64,000 nucleotides of DNA from Bretschneidera sinensis (taxonomy: Eukaryota; Streptophyta; Magnoliopsida; Brassicales; Akaniaceae). A program made the position numbers and the translations under genes. Shown piece after piece: positions 21,407-33,719 of the stretch. Numbering within the stretch: position 1 is the first letter of the stretch; every line of letters begins with the position of its first letter. The notes beneath the pieces are model-generated. The model did no database searches. It worked only from the letters and a program-made list of their open reading frames with translations, and was not told the DNA's origin. The stretch is taken from the NCBI GenBank assembly GCA_023935145.1, contig CM043703.1, positions 26,931,727 to 26,995,726 on the forward strand, read 5' to 3'.

Positions 21407-22479
21407 TGTTGACTCATATTTGATTTTAATAATGATAAAACATTACTCTAATTGCACTAACAGTTTTATCTAAGTGTTTAAGTGGTAAAAGCATTCAGCA
21501 CAGAAACAAGATGCAAGAACTCAACTCGATTTAGAAGCCAAGACAAGATAGAAGACCTAGAATAAACATTAAGGCAATTGAAACAATTGTAAATCTCTCA
21601 TGTTCAATTACATAGCTTGATCTGTGGCTTAATCTGTAAAAAGATTTTTAAAAAACTAACCATACAAAAGTTTTTAAGTCAAAAACAGTTTTAAAACATG
21701 AAAAACTAGGTTGAAGGACAACCCAGTCGACTAGCTCCATATACCAGTCGACTGGGATATAGGACAAAAAGTTCTCAGTCGACTGGTGTTAAGGATCCAG
21801 TCGACTGGTAATTGGGACAGAAAGTTCCCAGTTGACTGGTGCTTAGGACCCAGTCGACTGGTACTCTCTCTTGGCCTAAAAATGAAATTTCTCACTTGAC
21901 TCAGTCGACTAGTACAAGGACTCAATCGATTAGTAATTCAAAAATATGATCGTTTGAGATGCAGGACTTGTGCATTTAATGCCCTAAACCTACCAAATCA
22001 GTTTCAAATGGCCATATTGATTTAAGGTTATATAAATCCACTTCAATGAGCATATAAAAATAGAGGAGAACACATTCAATTCACAAGATAGCTCATTAAT
22101 TCTCAAAAGCTTTGAAAAATTTATTGTTAAGCCATTCATCAAGCTTGTTCTTGAAAGTGAGATATTTTTCATTTGTAAAAGCACTTATTGCTATCTCTCT
22201 ACCATTTACTTTACAGCAAATATCATTTATTGTAAAGGGAAAGAGTTGGTATAACTCTTAGAGTGTTTAGGATTAAACACTTCAGTGTGACTTCTGTGAG
22301 GAAGAGACTAACTTCCGTGAGGAAAGGATCGGTTGTAAGATTTGTACAACACCTGTGAAGTTGTATGACTAAAGTTTTAATGGATTACTTCAAGGAGGTT
22401 CCTCGAAGAGAGTGGATGTAGGGTAGGAAAAAATCTGATATTGGCGAACCAATATGGAGGGTTTGAACCTCGGTTTACA
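21407..22479 (+). repeat. 5' LTR of the SIRE-type element
   Basis: It starts about TGTTGACTCATATTTGATTT (start uncertain by ~20 bp) and ends TTTACA at 22479, one base before the primer-binding site. Between 21723 and 21932 it carries eight copies, exact or decayed, of the 10-bp palindrome CAGTCGACTG. Confidence 0.75.
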
Positions 22480-22599
22480 ATTGGTATCAAAGCTTCATAC
22501 TCAATTTCAGGCTTAAAATCCTTGAGTTGATCAGATGACATCAAATAGCTATATCAAGGGCATTCATATACTAGATCTCCTTTGTTAAATGACTCTAAC

Positions 22600-23770
22600 T
22601 ATAACTATTGAAAAAATAGAGTGAAAATCTTTGTCAAATGACAAGATTACAATCTATGGAGAGTCATTGAAGAAAGACCTAGAATTCCTACAAAGGAAAT
22701 AACTATTGGAGAAATCAATCGTACAATACCTAAACTCAAAACTGAGTTCAATGAAGAGGATTGTAGAATGATGTCTCTAAACAGTCGAGCCACTAGTATT
22801 TTACATTATGCTTTAGATATTTCTAAATATAATAATTTTTTTGCTTGTGTTTCCGCTAAGGAGATTTAGGACAAACTACAAGTCACGTATGAGGGTACTA
22901 GCGAAGTAAAAAATTCAAAAATCTATATGCTAGTGTCCGAGTATGAATTTTTCAAAATGTCTCATAGCGAAACAATTTCTCAAATACACTCACGTTTCAC
23001 CACTATTGTTAACGGCTTAAAGCTTCTTGGTAGGAACATTGAGGAGTTTGAACTAATAAGGAAGATCTTAAGGTTTTTGCCATCCACTTGAAAAGCAAAG
23101 AAGATGACTATCACGGAGGCCAAAGATCTAGACAAACTTGATGTCGAAACACTTCTCGGATCACTATTGACATACAAGATGGAGAAAATGAATTCCGTTG
23201 TCAATAATGATGAGAAGAAGAAAAAAATGATTGCTCTCAAAGCCTCTACAAGAAACAAAGAGGAAGAGAAGGAAAAAGAGGATAAGATCAGTGAAGAAGA
23301 TGGTGAGATGGCCCTAATCACCAAAAAGTTTCACAAGTTCTTAAAAAAAAAGCAAGAAACCTTACACAAGGGATTCCACTCCAAAAATGGAACCTCTTGT
23401 GTATAACGGTTACAAGAAGCCCAGCCATATCAAGGTAGATTGCCCAACAATGAGCAAACCATACAAGAGCTTCAAAAAGAAAGTTATGATTGCAACCACA
23501 TGGAGTGATGACGAAGAAGAAGAATCCTTGGACAATGAGGTTAGATACGAGGAGATTGCTAACCTATGCATGATGGTAATTGACGACAAAAATGAGGTAT
23601 CTAATTCTTCCCCCTCTAATAATAATATTGTTAGTAGTAGTGAAGAATTAATTGAAGTTATAAATGAGATGCATGAAGAATTGAAGAAATTCGATTATAG
23701 AAATGTGGCTCTCAAGAAGGAAGTTTCATCTCTCTCTAAAGAGATGAAGGTCTTAAAGGAAGAAAAATAA
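22600..23770 (+). pseudogene. SIRE-type copia Gag (broken)
   Basis: Gag reads in pieces: EFFKMSHSETISQIHSRFTT near 22950, then after a stop (23091) MTITEAKDLDKLDVETLLGS and the lysine/glutamate-rich stretch NKEEEKEKEDK. A frameshift near 23395 leads to a decayed CCHC knuckle in which only the end (KKPSHIKVDCP) is readable, then ATTWSDDEEEES and a coiled-coil-like tail ending at 23770. At least one stop and one shift prevent a continuous product. Confidence 0.8.
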
Positions 23771-23844
23771 AAACTAATTTTCATGCTTTTTAACTTTTCA
23801 TAGGATTTCTAAAAAATGAATATGACATTTTAAAGAAGAAAATA

Positions 23845-24651
23845 ATGGATTTGAATAGCACTATATCTAGACTTATGCTTGGAAAAGAGAAGCTAGATGA
23901 AGTGTTATCTAGGCAAAGGTTAAATGGAGGAAAATCCAACTTGAGTTATTCTTCATTGGATAAGCAAAAGTCTAAAGAGACTTTGTTCATGAAAACAACA
24001 TGTTTGAATGAAGCCTTCACTTCTAAGACCTCTGGCAAGATTAAAATTGCTCATTTAATATATGCTAATAGGTTTAAGAATGTGAATTTAAAAGCATATA
24101 CTAGAATGAAGCATCCTAGAAATACTGATGCATATATGTATGCTCACTCAAGAAATGTAAATGCTAGGAATAATCATTCAAGGAATGCATATACTAGAAA
24201 TACACATCCTAGAAGTAACCATCATGTGCATCCTAGAAATGATATTTATACTCATAACTTGTACACCACACATGAACATCCAAGGAATTACCATAATTTG
24301 TATTCTAGAAATAATATGTATGCTCACACCACAAGTGCACATCCTAAAAGCTATCATCATACATTTCCTAGAAATATCATGCATGTTCATAACTTTAATC
24401 ATAGAAATATGTATCCTAGGAATGCTTATCCAAAGAACTATAGACATCCACAATTAAGAAATCCTAGAAATTTCAATAACTATTATCTTAGGACTATGCA
24501 CAATCAATATGTTTATAATTATAGAGCACCTTATGATGATGTTAAGAAGGTATGGGTCCCTAAAGGAACCATATTTTCTAGAACTAACCCCAAAGAACAC
24601 AAGAAATTTTGGGTACTTAAGAGTGCAATTGTGTATCTTTGTGTAATATAG
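23845..24651 (+). CDS. SIRE-type spacer ORF with Arg-Asn/His repeat region
   Basis: This open frame of about 268 residues lies between the Gag knuckle and protease of the element. After a coiled-coil-like start (ISRLMLGKEKLDEVL), residues from about 85 to 210 are an imperfect repeat built on P/S-R-N with His/Tyr spacing, for example HPRNTDAYMYAHSRNVNAR, HSRNAYTRNTHPR and LYSRNNMYAH. The end returns to the normal pre-protease motif WVPKGTIFSRTNPKEHKKFW. In relatives this segment is short and Cys/His-bearing, so the repeat looks like a local expansion. It is part of the polyprotein, not a separate host gene, and carries no stop. Confidence 0.6.
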   Translation: MDLNSTISRLMLGKEKLDEVLSRQRLNGGKSNLSYSSLDKQKSKETLFMKTTCLNEAFTSKTSGKIKIAHLIYANRFKNVNLKAYTRMKHPRNTDAYMYAHSRNVNARNNHSRNAYTRNTHPRSNHHVHPRNDIYTHNLYTTHEHPRNYHNLYSRNNMYAHTTSAHPKSYHHTFPRNIMHVHNFNHRNMYPRNAYPKNYRHPQLRNPRNFNNYYLRTMHNQYVYNYRAPYDDVKKVWVPKGTIFSRTNPKEHKKFWVLKSAIVYLCVI

Positions 24652-24679
24652 ATATGTCTTCACACCAAGGAAAAAAGGT

Positions 24680-27214
24680 AACTATTGGTACCTTGATAGT
24701 GGATGCTCAAAGCACATGACCGGTGATCAAAGCATGTTCAAAGAGCTAACTCTAAGGGATGGCGGACACGTCACCATTGGCGATAACACAAAGATAAAGA
24801 TCACCGGGCATGGTAAAGTTGGTAACAATTTCTCAACCATTGATCATGTATTATATGTGCAAGGCCTTAAGCGAAATTTGCTTAGTATTAGTCAACTATG
24901 TGACAAAGGCAACAAAGTCATATTTGAAACTTCTCATTGTGTAGTTATAGACATCAAGAGTAGCAAGATCAAGTTTGTTGGACATAGACACAAAAATGTC
25001 TATATAGTTGATTTAAAATCTTTGCATTATGAAAATTAAATTTTTTTTCTCGCATTTAGGTAAAACCCATGGCTATGGCATAGAAGACTTGACCATGTGA
25101 ATATGGATCTGCATAAAATAATTTCAAGAAAAGATTTAGTCATTGGACTTCCAAAAATCAAATTTGAAAAAAACAATGTGAATCTTGTCAAATGGGAAAA
25201 CAAACTAGAATTTCCTTTAAATAAAAAAATATAGTCTTAACTACTAGACCATTGGAACTTCTACATATGGACTTGTTTGGTCCAATAAGTACCATAAGTC
25301 TAGGTGGCCATCAATATGCTCTTGTTATTGTTGATGACTATTCAAGACATACCTTTGTTATTTTTATTGCTTACAAGGATGAAGCTTACAAAAGATTTGT
25401 GAATTTTTGTAAAAAGGTTCAAAATGAAAAAGAAATTTTTATTTCAAGCATTAGAAGTGATCATCGAAAATAATTTGAAAACCAAAGCTTTCAAAATTTT
25501 GTGATGAAAATGGAATTAATCACAATTTTTCAGCACCTAGAACTCCTCAGCAAAATGGAGTTGTTGAGACGAAAAATAAAGTTCTAGAAGAATTTGCAAG
25601 AACAATGCTTTGTGAAAATAGTTTACCAAAATATTTTTGGGTGGAAGCCGTAAACACTTCTTGCTATGTTTTAAATAGAGTTTTAATTAAGCTTATGCTT
25701 AACAAAACTCCATATGAATTATGGAAAGGCAGAAAGCCTAATATCTCTTACTTTCGTGCTTTTGGTTATAAATATTTCATCCTAAATAACAATAAAACTA
25801 ACTTGGGTAAATTTGACTCAAAGACCGATGAGGGGATACTCTTAGGATATTGAACCTCTAGTAAAGCTTATAGAGTCTTTAACAAAAGAACTCTAGTGAT
25901 TGAAGAATCTGTACATGTAGCCTTTGATGAGTCTAACCCAATTAGTAGTAGAGTAGGTTCTTTTAATGATGATGTAGATTTTATTCTAAGGATAGAAACA
26001 TCTACTCCCATTGTTGACCCGAAGGAGAGCTGACCTTAAATGAGTCAAGAGGTAGATACTCTCAATCTTGATCAACCATCTACAAGTCAACAAGAGGATA
26101 GTCTTCCCAAAGATTGGAGGTATGTGAATTATCATCCAATCGATCAAGTGATTGGTGATCCTTCACAAGGGGTAAGAACTCGTTATTCTATTAGAAATAT
26201 TTGCAATTGTGTAGCTTATTTATCTTAAGTAGAACCTAATTCATTTGTAGAAGCCGAGAAGGATGTTGATTGGATAAATGCTATGCAAGAAGAAATAAAT
26301 CAATTTGAAAGAAACAAAGTATGGAATCTAGTTCATAGACCAAAAAATCACACTATAATAGGAACAAAATGGGTATTTAGAAATAAGATGGATGAAAATG
26401 GAATAGTAACTAGGAACAAGGATAAACTAGTTACTAAGGGATAAAATCAAGAAGAATGAATAGATTTTAATGAGACCTATGCTCCTGTAGCTAGATTTGA
26501 AGCTATTCGTATGCTATTGGACTTTGCTTGCTTTAATAAGTTTCAGTTATTTCAAATGGATGTAAAAAGTACATTTTTAAATGGCTTTATAGAAGAAGAG
26601 GTGTATGTTAAGCAACCTCTTGGATTTGAAAATCCTAGTCTTCCAAACAATGTCTATAAGCTTTCTAAAGCTTTATATGGGTTGAAGCAAGCTCTAAGAG
26701 CATGGTATGAAAGACTAAGTAAGTTTTTGCTTGAAAATAATTTTACAAGAGGAAAAATAGACACAATTCTTTTCACAAAAACTCACAAAGATGACACACT
26801 ACTAGTCCAAATATATGTTGGTGATATTATATTTGGTGCTACTAATGAATCTAAGTGTTAAGAGTTTGCTAAGTGCATGCAAGGTGAATTTGAAATGAAC
26901 ATGATGGGAGACGTTACATACTTTCTTGGACTTCAAATCAAACAATTGAAAGAAGACATCCTCATCAGTCAATCAAAGTACACCAAATACTTATTAAAGA
27001 GAATCGAGATGGAAAGCTCAAAGTCAATTGACACTCCTATAAGCACCTCTACAAAACTTGACCTAGATGAGGAAGGTAAGTGTGTAGTTACTAAAACTTA
27101 TAGAAGTATGATAGGAGCTTTACTTTATTTAACTGCAAGTAGACCTGATATAATGTTCAGTGTATACAAGTGTGCTAGATTTCAAGCTAATTCTAAGGAA
27201 TAACATGTAATTGC
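24680..27214 (+). pseudogene. SIRE-type copia Pol (protease, integrase, RT, partial RNase H)
   Basis: Protease: WYLDSGCSKHMTGDQSMF near 24690, with an intact DSGC site. Integrase 25240-25853 shows LLHMDLFGPIST, VDDYSRHTFV, SDH and QQNGVVETKNK (catalytic Asp, Asp, Glu all readable), with a stop at 25473 and shifts nearby. RT 26240-26865 shows WVFRNKMDENG, QMDVKSTFLNGFIEEEVYV, KLSKALYGLKQALRAWYERL and IYVGDIIFG; the second Asp-doublet residue is lost (YVGD for YVDD). RNase H begins YFLGLQIKQ and reaches FQANSKE before a TAA and the gypsy junction. Confidence 0.88.
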
Positions 27215-28327
27215 TGTTGTAGGTTTTAAATTGCTCGCAAGTGCATGAGTCGTTTGAAATATAGTATGTGCAAGTGCGAGGTCGAATCCACAGGGAATTG
27301 TGTCGTGAAAATAGATTTTTATCTAAACTAAATCTATTTTAACCTAGTTCTGAATTTTGAACTGTGTCGTGCAAAGAATATTACTAAATTGATTTAAAAA
27401 AAATGATAAAAGTACTAAGGTTTTTGAATCCACCCCACCAAATTAAAGCATATATTTTCATGATTTTTGTTCCTATAACCGACAAGCAATTACATCTTAT
27501 GTATGTTCTATATAAAAGTAATTTATCAAATAATTCCATGAATCCATCGATATATAAATCACAATGAATACCCTAATTAAATCAAATCATCCAATGTATC
27601 TGTTTAATTTACAGATCACAGTGGATATCGATTTAATTTGAATGATTCGATGTATCCGTCGGATGAAACACATCAAATATCCAATTTGAACAGTTTATAA
27701 ACAAAACAATCAATCATAAGAATTTACTCAAACAATTGAACTGAAATAGAACATCAATACAAAAATGTCGGAATCGTATGAACATATATGAGAATATAAT
27801 GCTAATCAATGGCGAAGTTTCATCTTCAACCTTAGATGAAGGTTTTAGCCTCTCATGATTATGAAAATAAATTTCACAATTAAAGTGCTAAACATTAAAC
27901 TTTAAAACATAAAAGAAATAAATTAAAGCTGAAAATACATTCAGAGAGAAATTACATTTGCGACTCTTTGTTTTTTCTTCTTTTCGTTTTTGTTGTGCCG
28001 CGCTCCGCCCCCTTGATAGCAAAGCCTTCGAGATCCACACACTGAAGATGAAGTGAAATAGGGCTTTTATAGGGAAATCCATGAGTGCAATGTGTTTCCA
28101 ACCGATGTGGGATGTGGGATGTAGAATGTGTTTCCAACCGATGTGGGATGTTGGATTTAAGCCTTCACATTTTGCTCTTTAAGCCAGATAATTCCATAAT
28201 GCTCCAAAAACCTAGAAAAACACAGTAAACACAGAAAAGAGATAAAATAAGATGAAATAACACAAACTAAGAGCTTAACAAATATAAATTAAGAGGCTTA
28301 AATATGGATATTTAAGCACTTATCACA
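27215..28327 (-). repeat. 3' LTR of the Athila-like element
   Basis: On the minus strand it starts TGTGATAAGTGCTTAAATATCC-like (at 28327) after the purine tract and ends ACAACA at 27215. It matches 35555-36653 almost throughout, with scattered substitutions and small indels. Length is 1,113 bp against 1,099 bp. Confidence 0.85.
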
Positions 28328-29939
28328 CCCCCAAACTTATATATTGCTAGTCCCTTAGCAATACAAAACTAAAAACTAATTGAAAAACAAAGAACACAAA
28401 GATAAATCCATCTTTTATGGTATCCAAAAATTTAAATATCACACAAAACCATGATATTCATTCATGAGCAAGTTTATTTAAATATCACACAAAACCATGA
28501 TATTCATTCATGAGCAAGCTTAAAAAAATAAACTTATCTTCTCAATGAATAGAAATGTTAAAATCTAATTACTTACAAAAGGCCGGCTAAGGTATCACAA
28601 GCTCAAATCAGTGTAAAGTGAACTAGCACATAAATATGAAGCTTCCAAATAATTCCAATGTGCAATGTCTCAGGATTCACATAATTTCCCATCAGAATGA
28701 ACAATCAATGACTAGTTTTATTTTCTTCTTTCTTTTATTGTGAGGCTCTGCCATGTTTAGTTCCCTTAAGCTTTCTTATTGACCCATGTAGCGAGTGTTG
28801 AGTTAATGACTCCCAAACCGAATGGTGTTAGGGCATTAGGTGTAAAAACACCCCTAAGGACTTACTAACTCGAGTAAAAAAGGCTACGAAACTAAACTGG
28901 CTTTAATGCAACCAATCAAAATTCTGACCTTTTGACGTGAACACTCACTGCTTACTGAGGCAAGAGGTCCAATTACTCAGTGGAAAGTTTATCAATGATG
29001 AGCATTTTTATTTTTTTGTGCAATTTTTTTATGCCAAAGTGTCCATCCAACAAATCATCCGAAATCAGCTAAGCCATGGAAATATATACATTAAAATCAC
29101 ATGTCATACCTCACACAATTATGTGTTAATGGCGCTCATGTCAGATTAGATCAAACATGTGAATTCTCAAATGCCTAAAGTAACTAAATTTTAAAACTCT
29201 ATCATCAGATCATATGTTCAAGATTTTAAGCTTTCCAATGAAATCGCATCACAATATTTGTTCAGATCACCCAAAATTTCAAAACAACATAAGCATGCAT
29301 TTATCTTCTCTTTAAAACGAAGAAAAAAAAACAACAACAAACTAGGACAAAGTGTGTGTAATGTGTCTCCCATACCCCCAAATTTAAATTACACATTGTC
29401 CTCAATGTGCGAATAATATGAAAAGAGCTGACCTGAGAGATGGAGAACTAGCTGGACTGACATGACTCATAGCATACCCCCATATTTGAATTGAAGTACG
29501 TGTTGTCCCTGAAAAATAAAGACTAAAGGAATACTAGAAAACAAAAAAATTACTAGAAATAAACAGCAACAAGAAATATGAAAAATAATAAAAACATAAA
29601 GGATATGTTGTGGGGTGCTTCCCATAAGCGCTAAGTTTTACGTCTTCAGCCAGACAGTGCAACTGCTCACTGCTATTTGGGTAGTTTTTGGAACTGCGCT
29701 CGATCGCTCCAAGTTGGGTGCTCGATCGCACTGCACTTGATCGCAATGCCAGGAACTCCTTTGCCGCAGACCGAATGGGCGGCACAAGTCGGGTGTGACG
29801 TATGAGCACACTCCCCCAAACTTGAATAGCAGACATTTATCCTGAAAAACACAACAAAAACAAAAACCAAAGATCTAATGACAAGGAATAAAAAGATAAG
29901 GGTTGCCTCCCACAAGCACTAAGTTTAAAGTCTTCAATC
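28328..29939. other. Non-coding 3' region of the Athila-like element
   Basis: This lies between the pol stop and the 3' LTR. It contains several CCCCCAAA-type (minus-strand purine) tracts (28328, 29370, 29478, 29813). A 44-bp direct duplication occurs near 28432-28520, absent from the second copy at 36750. No credible coding sequence is present. Confidence 0.65.
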
Positions 29940-32900
29940 AGACACTCCATAGTAGACGACAATCATTTTGGGTAACTAGGATCCTCCAATAATGTCGTCT
30001 CAATCTCTGGACTCCTCAACTCAAAGAATGATTTTAGTCTCTGTCCATTCACCTTGAAAGTGTTACCATTCTTTGGATCCTTAATCTCGATGGTCCCATG
30101 AGGAAAAACCGACCGAATAATAAATGGGTCTGTCTATCAAGATTTGAGTTTGCCTGGAAAAAGATGCAAGTGTGAATTGTAAAGAATAACTTTTTGACCA
30201 GGCTCAGAAGATCGTCTCAAAATGTTCTGGTCATGAGCCTTATACAAGATGATATGGAGACATGCCAATTGACATCTTGAATGCTTTCTGATATGCACAC
30301 AGTGCATCATTCAATCGCAGAGACCAATCTTTTCTACTAAGGTTCATAGTCTTCTCCAAAATGTGCTTGATCTCGCGATTAGAAATTTCCACTTATCCAC
30401 TCGTCTGCGGGTGATATGGGGTGGCGACCTTATGTGTGATGAAATATTTTTTCATCAACTGCTCAAAAATCTGGTTGCAAAAGTGCTTATCTCCATCACT
30501 TATGATTGCTCGATGCATACTAAAACAAGCAAAGATAATGTCCTTCAAAAATTGGACCACAACTCTGTGGTCATTGGTCTTGCATGAAACAGCCTCCACC
30601 CATTTGGACAGGTCCACAGCAACCAGAATATACAGATAGCCAAAGGAGTTTGGGAAAGGTCCTATAAAATCAATGCCCAACATGTCAAAAATCTCAACAA
30701 TCAGAATGGGGTTGAGGGGCATCATATTCCTCCTAGAAATGCTCCCTAGATTTTAGCAACACTCATTAGATACACAATAGGTGTGAGAGTCTCAGAACAG
30801 GGTAGGCCAATAGAATCCACACTGCAAGATCTTCGCAGCGGTCTTCTTAGCACTGAAATGGCCTCCACAAGCATGATCATGACAAAAATAGATGATATTA
30901 GATTGGTTATGCTCAAGAATACACCTTCTAATGATCTGATCAGGATAATACTTGAACAGGTAAGGATCATCCCAGAAAAAATGCTTTACCATGGCCAAGA
31001 ACTTGGACTTATCTTGTCACCCCAATATAAAGGCATTTGACCAGTGACAAGATAGTTCACTATATCAGCAAACCATGGTGCGGGATTGTTAGAAATGTGT
31101 GTCAATTGCTCATCAGGAAAGGTCTCAGAAATGGGAATGACGGCCTCAGTGAAATCCACTATCAACCTAAACAAATGGTCCGCCACCACATTTTCGAAAC
31201 CTTTCTTATCCTGAATCTTTATGTCGAACTCCTGAAGTAACAAGATCCATCGGATAAGACGAGATTTGGCATCATTTTTGGAGAAAAAATACTTCAATGC
31301 TGCATGATCCGAGTAGATAATGACTTTTGATCCTAATAAGTAGGATCTGAACTTGTCCAATGCAAAAACGACTACTAGCAACTCCTTCTCAGTGGTAGAG
31401 TAATTGAGTTGTGCGTCGTTTAGAGTTTTGCTTGCATAGTAGATGACATGGAGGAGTTTATCAACACACTACCCCAAAACAACTCCAACTGCATAATCTG
31501 ATGCGTCACACATAATCTCAAAAAGTACACCCCAGTTGGGTGGCTGAATAATGGGTGTGGACTTCAGAATCTTCTTCAGATCCCCAGATGCTTTCTTACA
31601 GTCCTCATCAAATACAAATGGGGCATCCTTCAACAACAAATTGCACAAGGGCCTGGCAATTTTGCTGAAATCCTGGATAAATCGCCTGTAAAATCCTGCA
31701 TGGCCCAGAAAAGAACGAACCTCCTTCACCTTATGTGGGGGTAGAAGGTTGAAAATCATATCCACCTTCACTTTGTAGACCTCAATCCCCCGATAAGATA
31801 TGACATGCCCCAGTACAATACCTTACTTGACTATAAAATGGCAATTCTCCCAATTAAGCACCAAGTTCTTCTCTTTGCACCTCACTAAGACCAAAGTGAG
31901 ATGGTGTAGACACTCCTCAAATGATGAACTGAACACTGAGAAGTAATCCATGAAAATCTCTAAGAAACGCTCTACCATGTCAGAGAATATGCTGACCATG
32001 CACCGTTGAAAAATAGCGGGTGCATTGCACAACCTAAAGGGCATGCGACGGTAGGAGAATATCCTAAAAAGACAGGTAAACGTCATCTTCTCCTGATCTT
32101 CAGGGTCCACAAGGACCTAGTTATATCCATAATAACCATCCAAGAAGCAATAGTAATCTTGCCCAACAAAGCGCTCCACCATCTGATCAATAAATAGGAG
32201 TGGAAAATGATCTTTCCTTGTGGTAGCATTCAACTTATGGTAGTCTATACACACTCTCCATTCTGACTGAACACGAGTTAACACCAATTTATCGTCTTTA
32301 TTCTTCACTACCATCAATCCAGCCCACTTGGCACGACATGAATCGAGCTCACCCACTTGCTATCAGAGATTGGATAAATGATCCCTGCATCCAATAACTT
32401 TATCACTTCAGTCTTCACAACCTCTTTCATAACTGGGTTGAGCCTTCTCTATGGCTCCCTCGATGGCTTGACATTCTCCTCCAAATATATCTTGTGCATC
32501 ACCACCGAGGGATAGATCATTTTAATATCCTCAATAGTCCAACCAATAGCTTCCTTGTGCTCTCTTAAAACGTCCAATAATTTCTCCTCTTGAGCATCAA
32601 CTAAATCTAAAACTATAATCACAGGTAAAGAATCTGCTGAACCTAAGAACTTATACTTAAGATTGTTCGATAAAGGCTTAAGTTCCTTCTTGGGGGGCTC
32701 AGGTGCTGCGGTCTCCTCCGTCTTACTGCTCTCTTGAGGAGTAAACTCCAAAATGGCATTCATTCACTCAAGTAACTTATCCAAATCTAAATCCTCTCCA
32801 AACTGAGCAAAGCATGCCTCCAAGGGGTCTTCAATGCTTGATTCATCCACAGTCTCTTCAGTAATCTCCTCTATTAAGTATACATTTCTCACTTCATTAT

Positions 32901-33540
32901 ATTCCAGTGGTTGCTTACTGATATAAAAGATATTCAGCTCCACTGTCATATTTTTGAAGGAAATCTTCATCACCCCTGTCTTACAATTTATCAAGGCATT
33001 AGCTGTGACTAAGAATGGTCACCCTAGAATCATCGGTATCTGAATTCCCACATTCTGAATCGGCTCTGTGTCAAGCACAATAAAATCCACGAGGAAATAA
33101 AACTTATCCACCTTTATCAAAACATCCTCGATTATTCCCTATGGTATCTTCACTGACCTGTCAGCTAATTGAAACGTCATGGATGTGGGCTTCAATTCTC
33201 CTAACCCTAACTGCAAATAGATTGAGTAGGGCAGAAGATTCACACTCCTCGCTCCTAGATCCAAAAGAGCCCTTTCAATCCGGCTGACTCCTATCATGCA
33301 AGAGATGGTAGGACACCCTGGGTCCTTATACTTGATGAGCAGCTTGCATTGGAGGATTGAGCTAACCTGCTGGGTCAAAAAGGCCTTCTTCAGGACATTC
33401 TTCCTCTTCTTGATAGTGATCAAGTCCTTTAAGAACTTGGCATATGACGACACTTGCTGGATGGCATCCAAAAATGGGCTATTGATTTAGACTTGCTTGA
33501 ACACCTCCAGAATGTCCTTAAACTTTCCTCTTTTCTTGGG
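29940..33540 (-). pseudogene. Athila-like Pol (protease, RT, RNase H, integrase)
   Basis: From right to left on the minus strand: protease 33471-33139 with ALLDLGARSVNLLPYSIYLQ (D-L-G-A site); RT 32763-31823 with RVCIDYHKLNATTRKDHFPL, DYYCFLDGYYGYN, FRLCNAPAIFQRCM and FMDYFSVF, where the usual FMDD has Tyr in place of the second Asp; RNase H 31771-30986 with FLGHAGFYRRFIQDFSKIA, CDASDYAVGVVLG and IYSDHAALKYFFSK; integrase 30998-30080 with CHDHACGGHFS (zinc motif), [25 protein letters not shown] and PYHPQTSG. Several stops and frame changes separate these blocks. It is not functional. Confidence 0.88.
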
Positions 33541-33719
33541 TTCTTATAATCTCTCAAGGTAAGACACTTTAGGTACAAACGACCTAGGAAGATTCTTAAT
33601 AGTAGGTGTGGTTATAGATGGCTCAGCATCTCTCTTTCACCAAAATGACTTGCGATTTGACCTATTTGACTCTCTAGCTTGGCAATCGCTTGGGTGTTTA
33701 CTATTGTCGCACTCCTCAC

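Larger units (their letters stand above)
21407..27214 (+). mobile_element. SIRE-type Ty1/copia element, 3' part missing
   Basis: A 5' LTR of about 1.07 kb, primer-binding site TTGGTATCAAAGC (22481-22493), gag with a long extra region, protease, integrase, RT and most of RNase H, all on the plus strand. It stops at 27214 inside RNase H, where the gypsy LTR begins. Its remaining RNase H and 3' LTR are not found to the right of the gypsy block. Stops in gag, integrase and RT and a broken RT active site (YVGD) show it is dead. Confidence 0.88.

Noticed and set aside
21723..21932. Regularly spaced palindromes as a CRISPR-like array
   Set aside because: Spacing is irregular, repeats are only about 10-12 bp, the DNA is eukaryotic and the array lies inside an LTR.
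29534..29915. Two minus-strand frames in the Athila-like 3' region
   Set aside because: No env-like or other domain; they lie in the non-coding 3' region between the pol stop and the LTR.
30363..30639. Plus-strand frames over the Athila-like integrase
   Set aside because: Shadows of the minus-strand integrase, which carries the real motifs.
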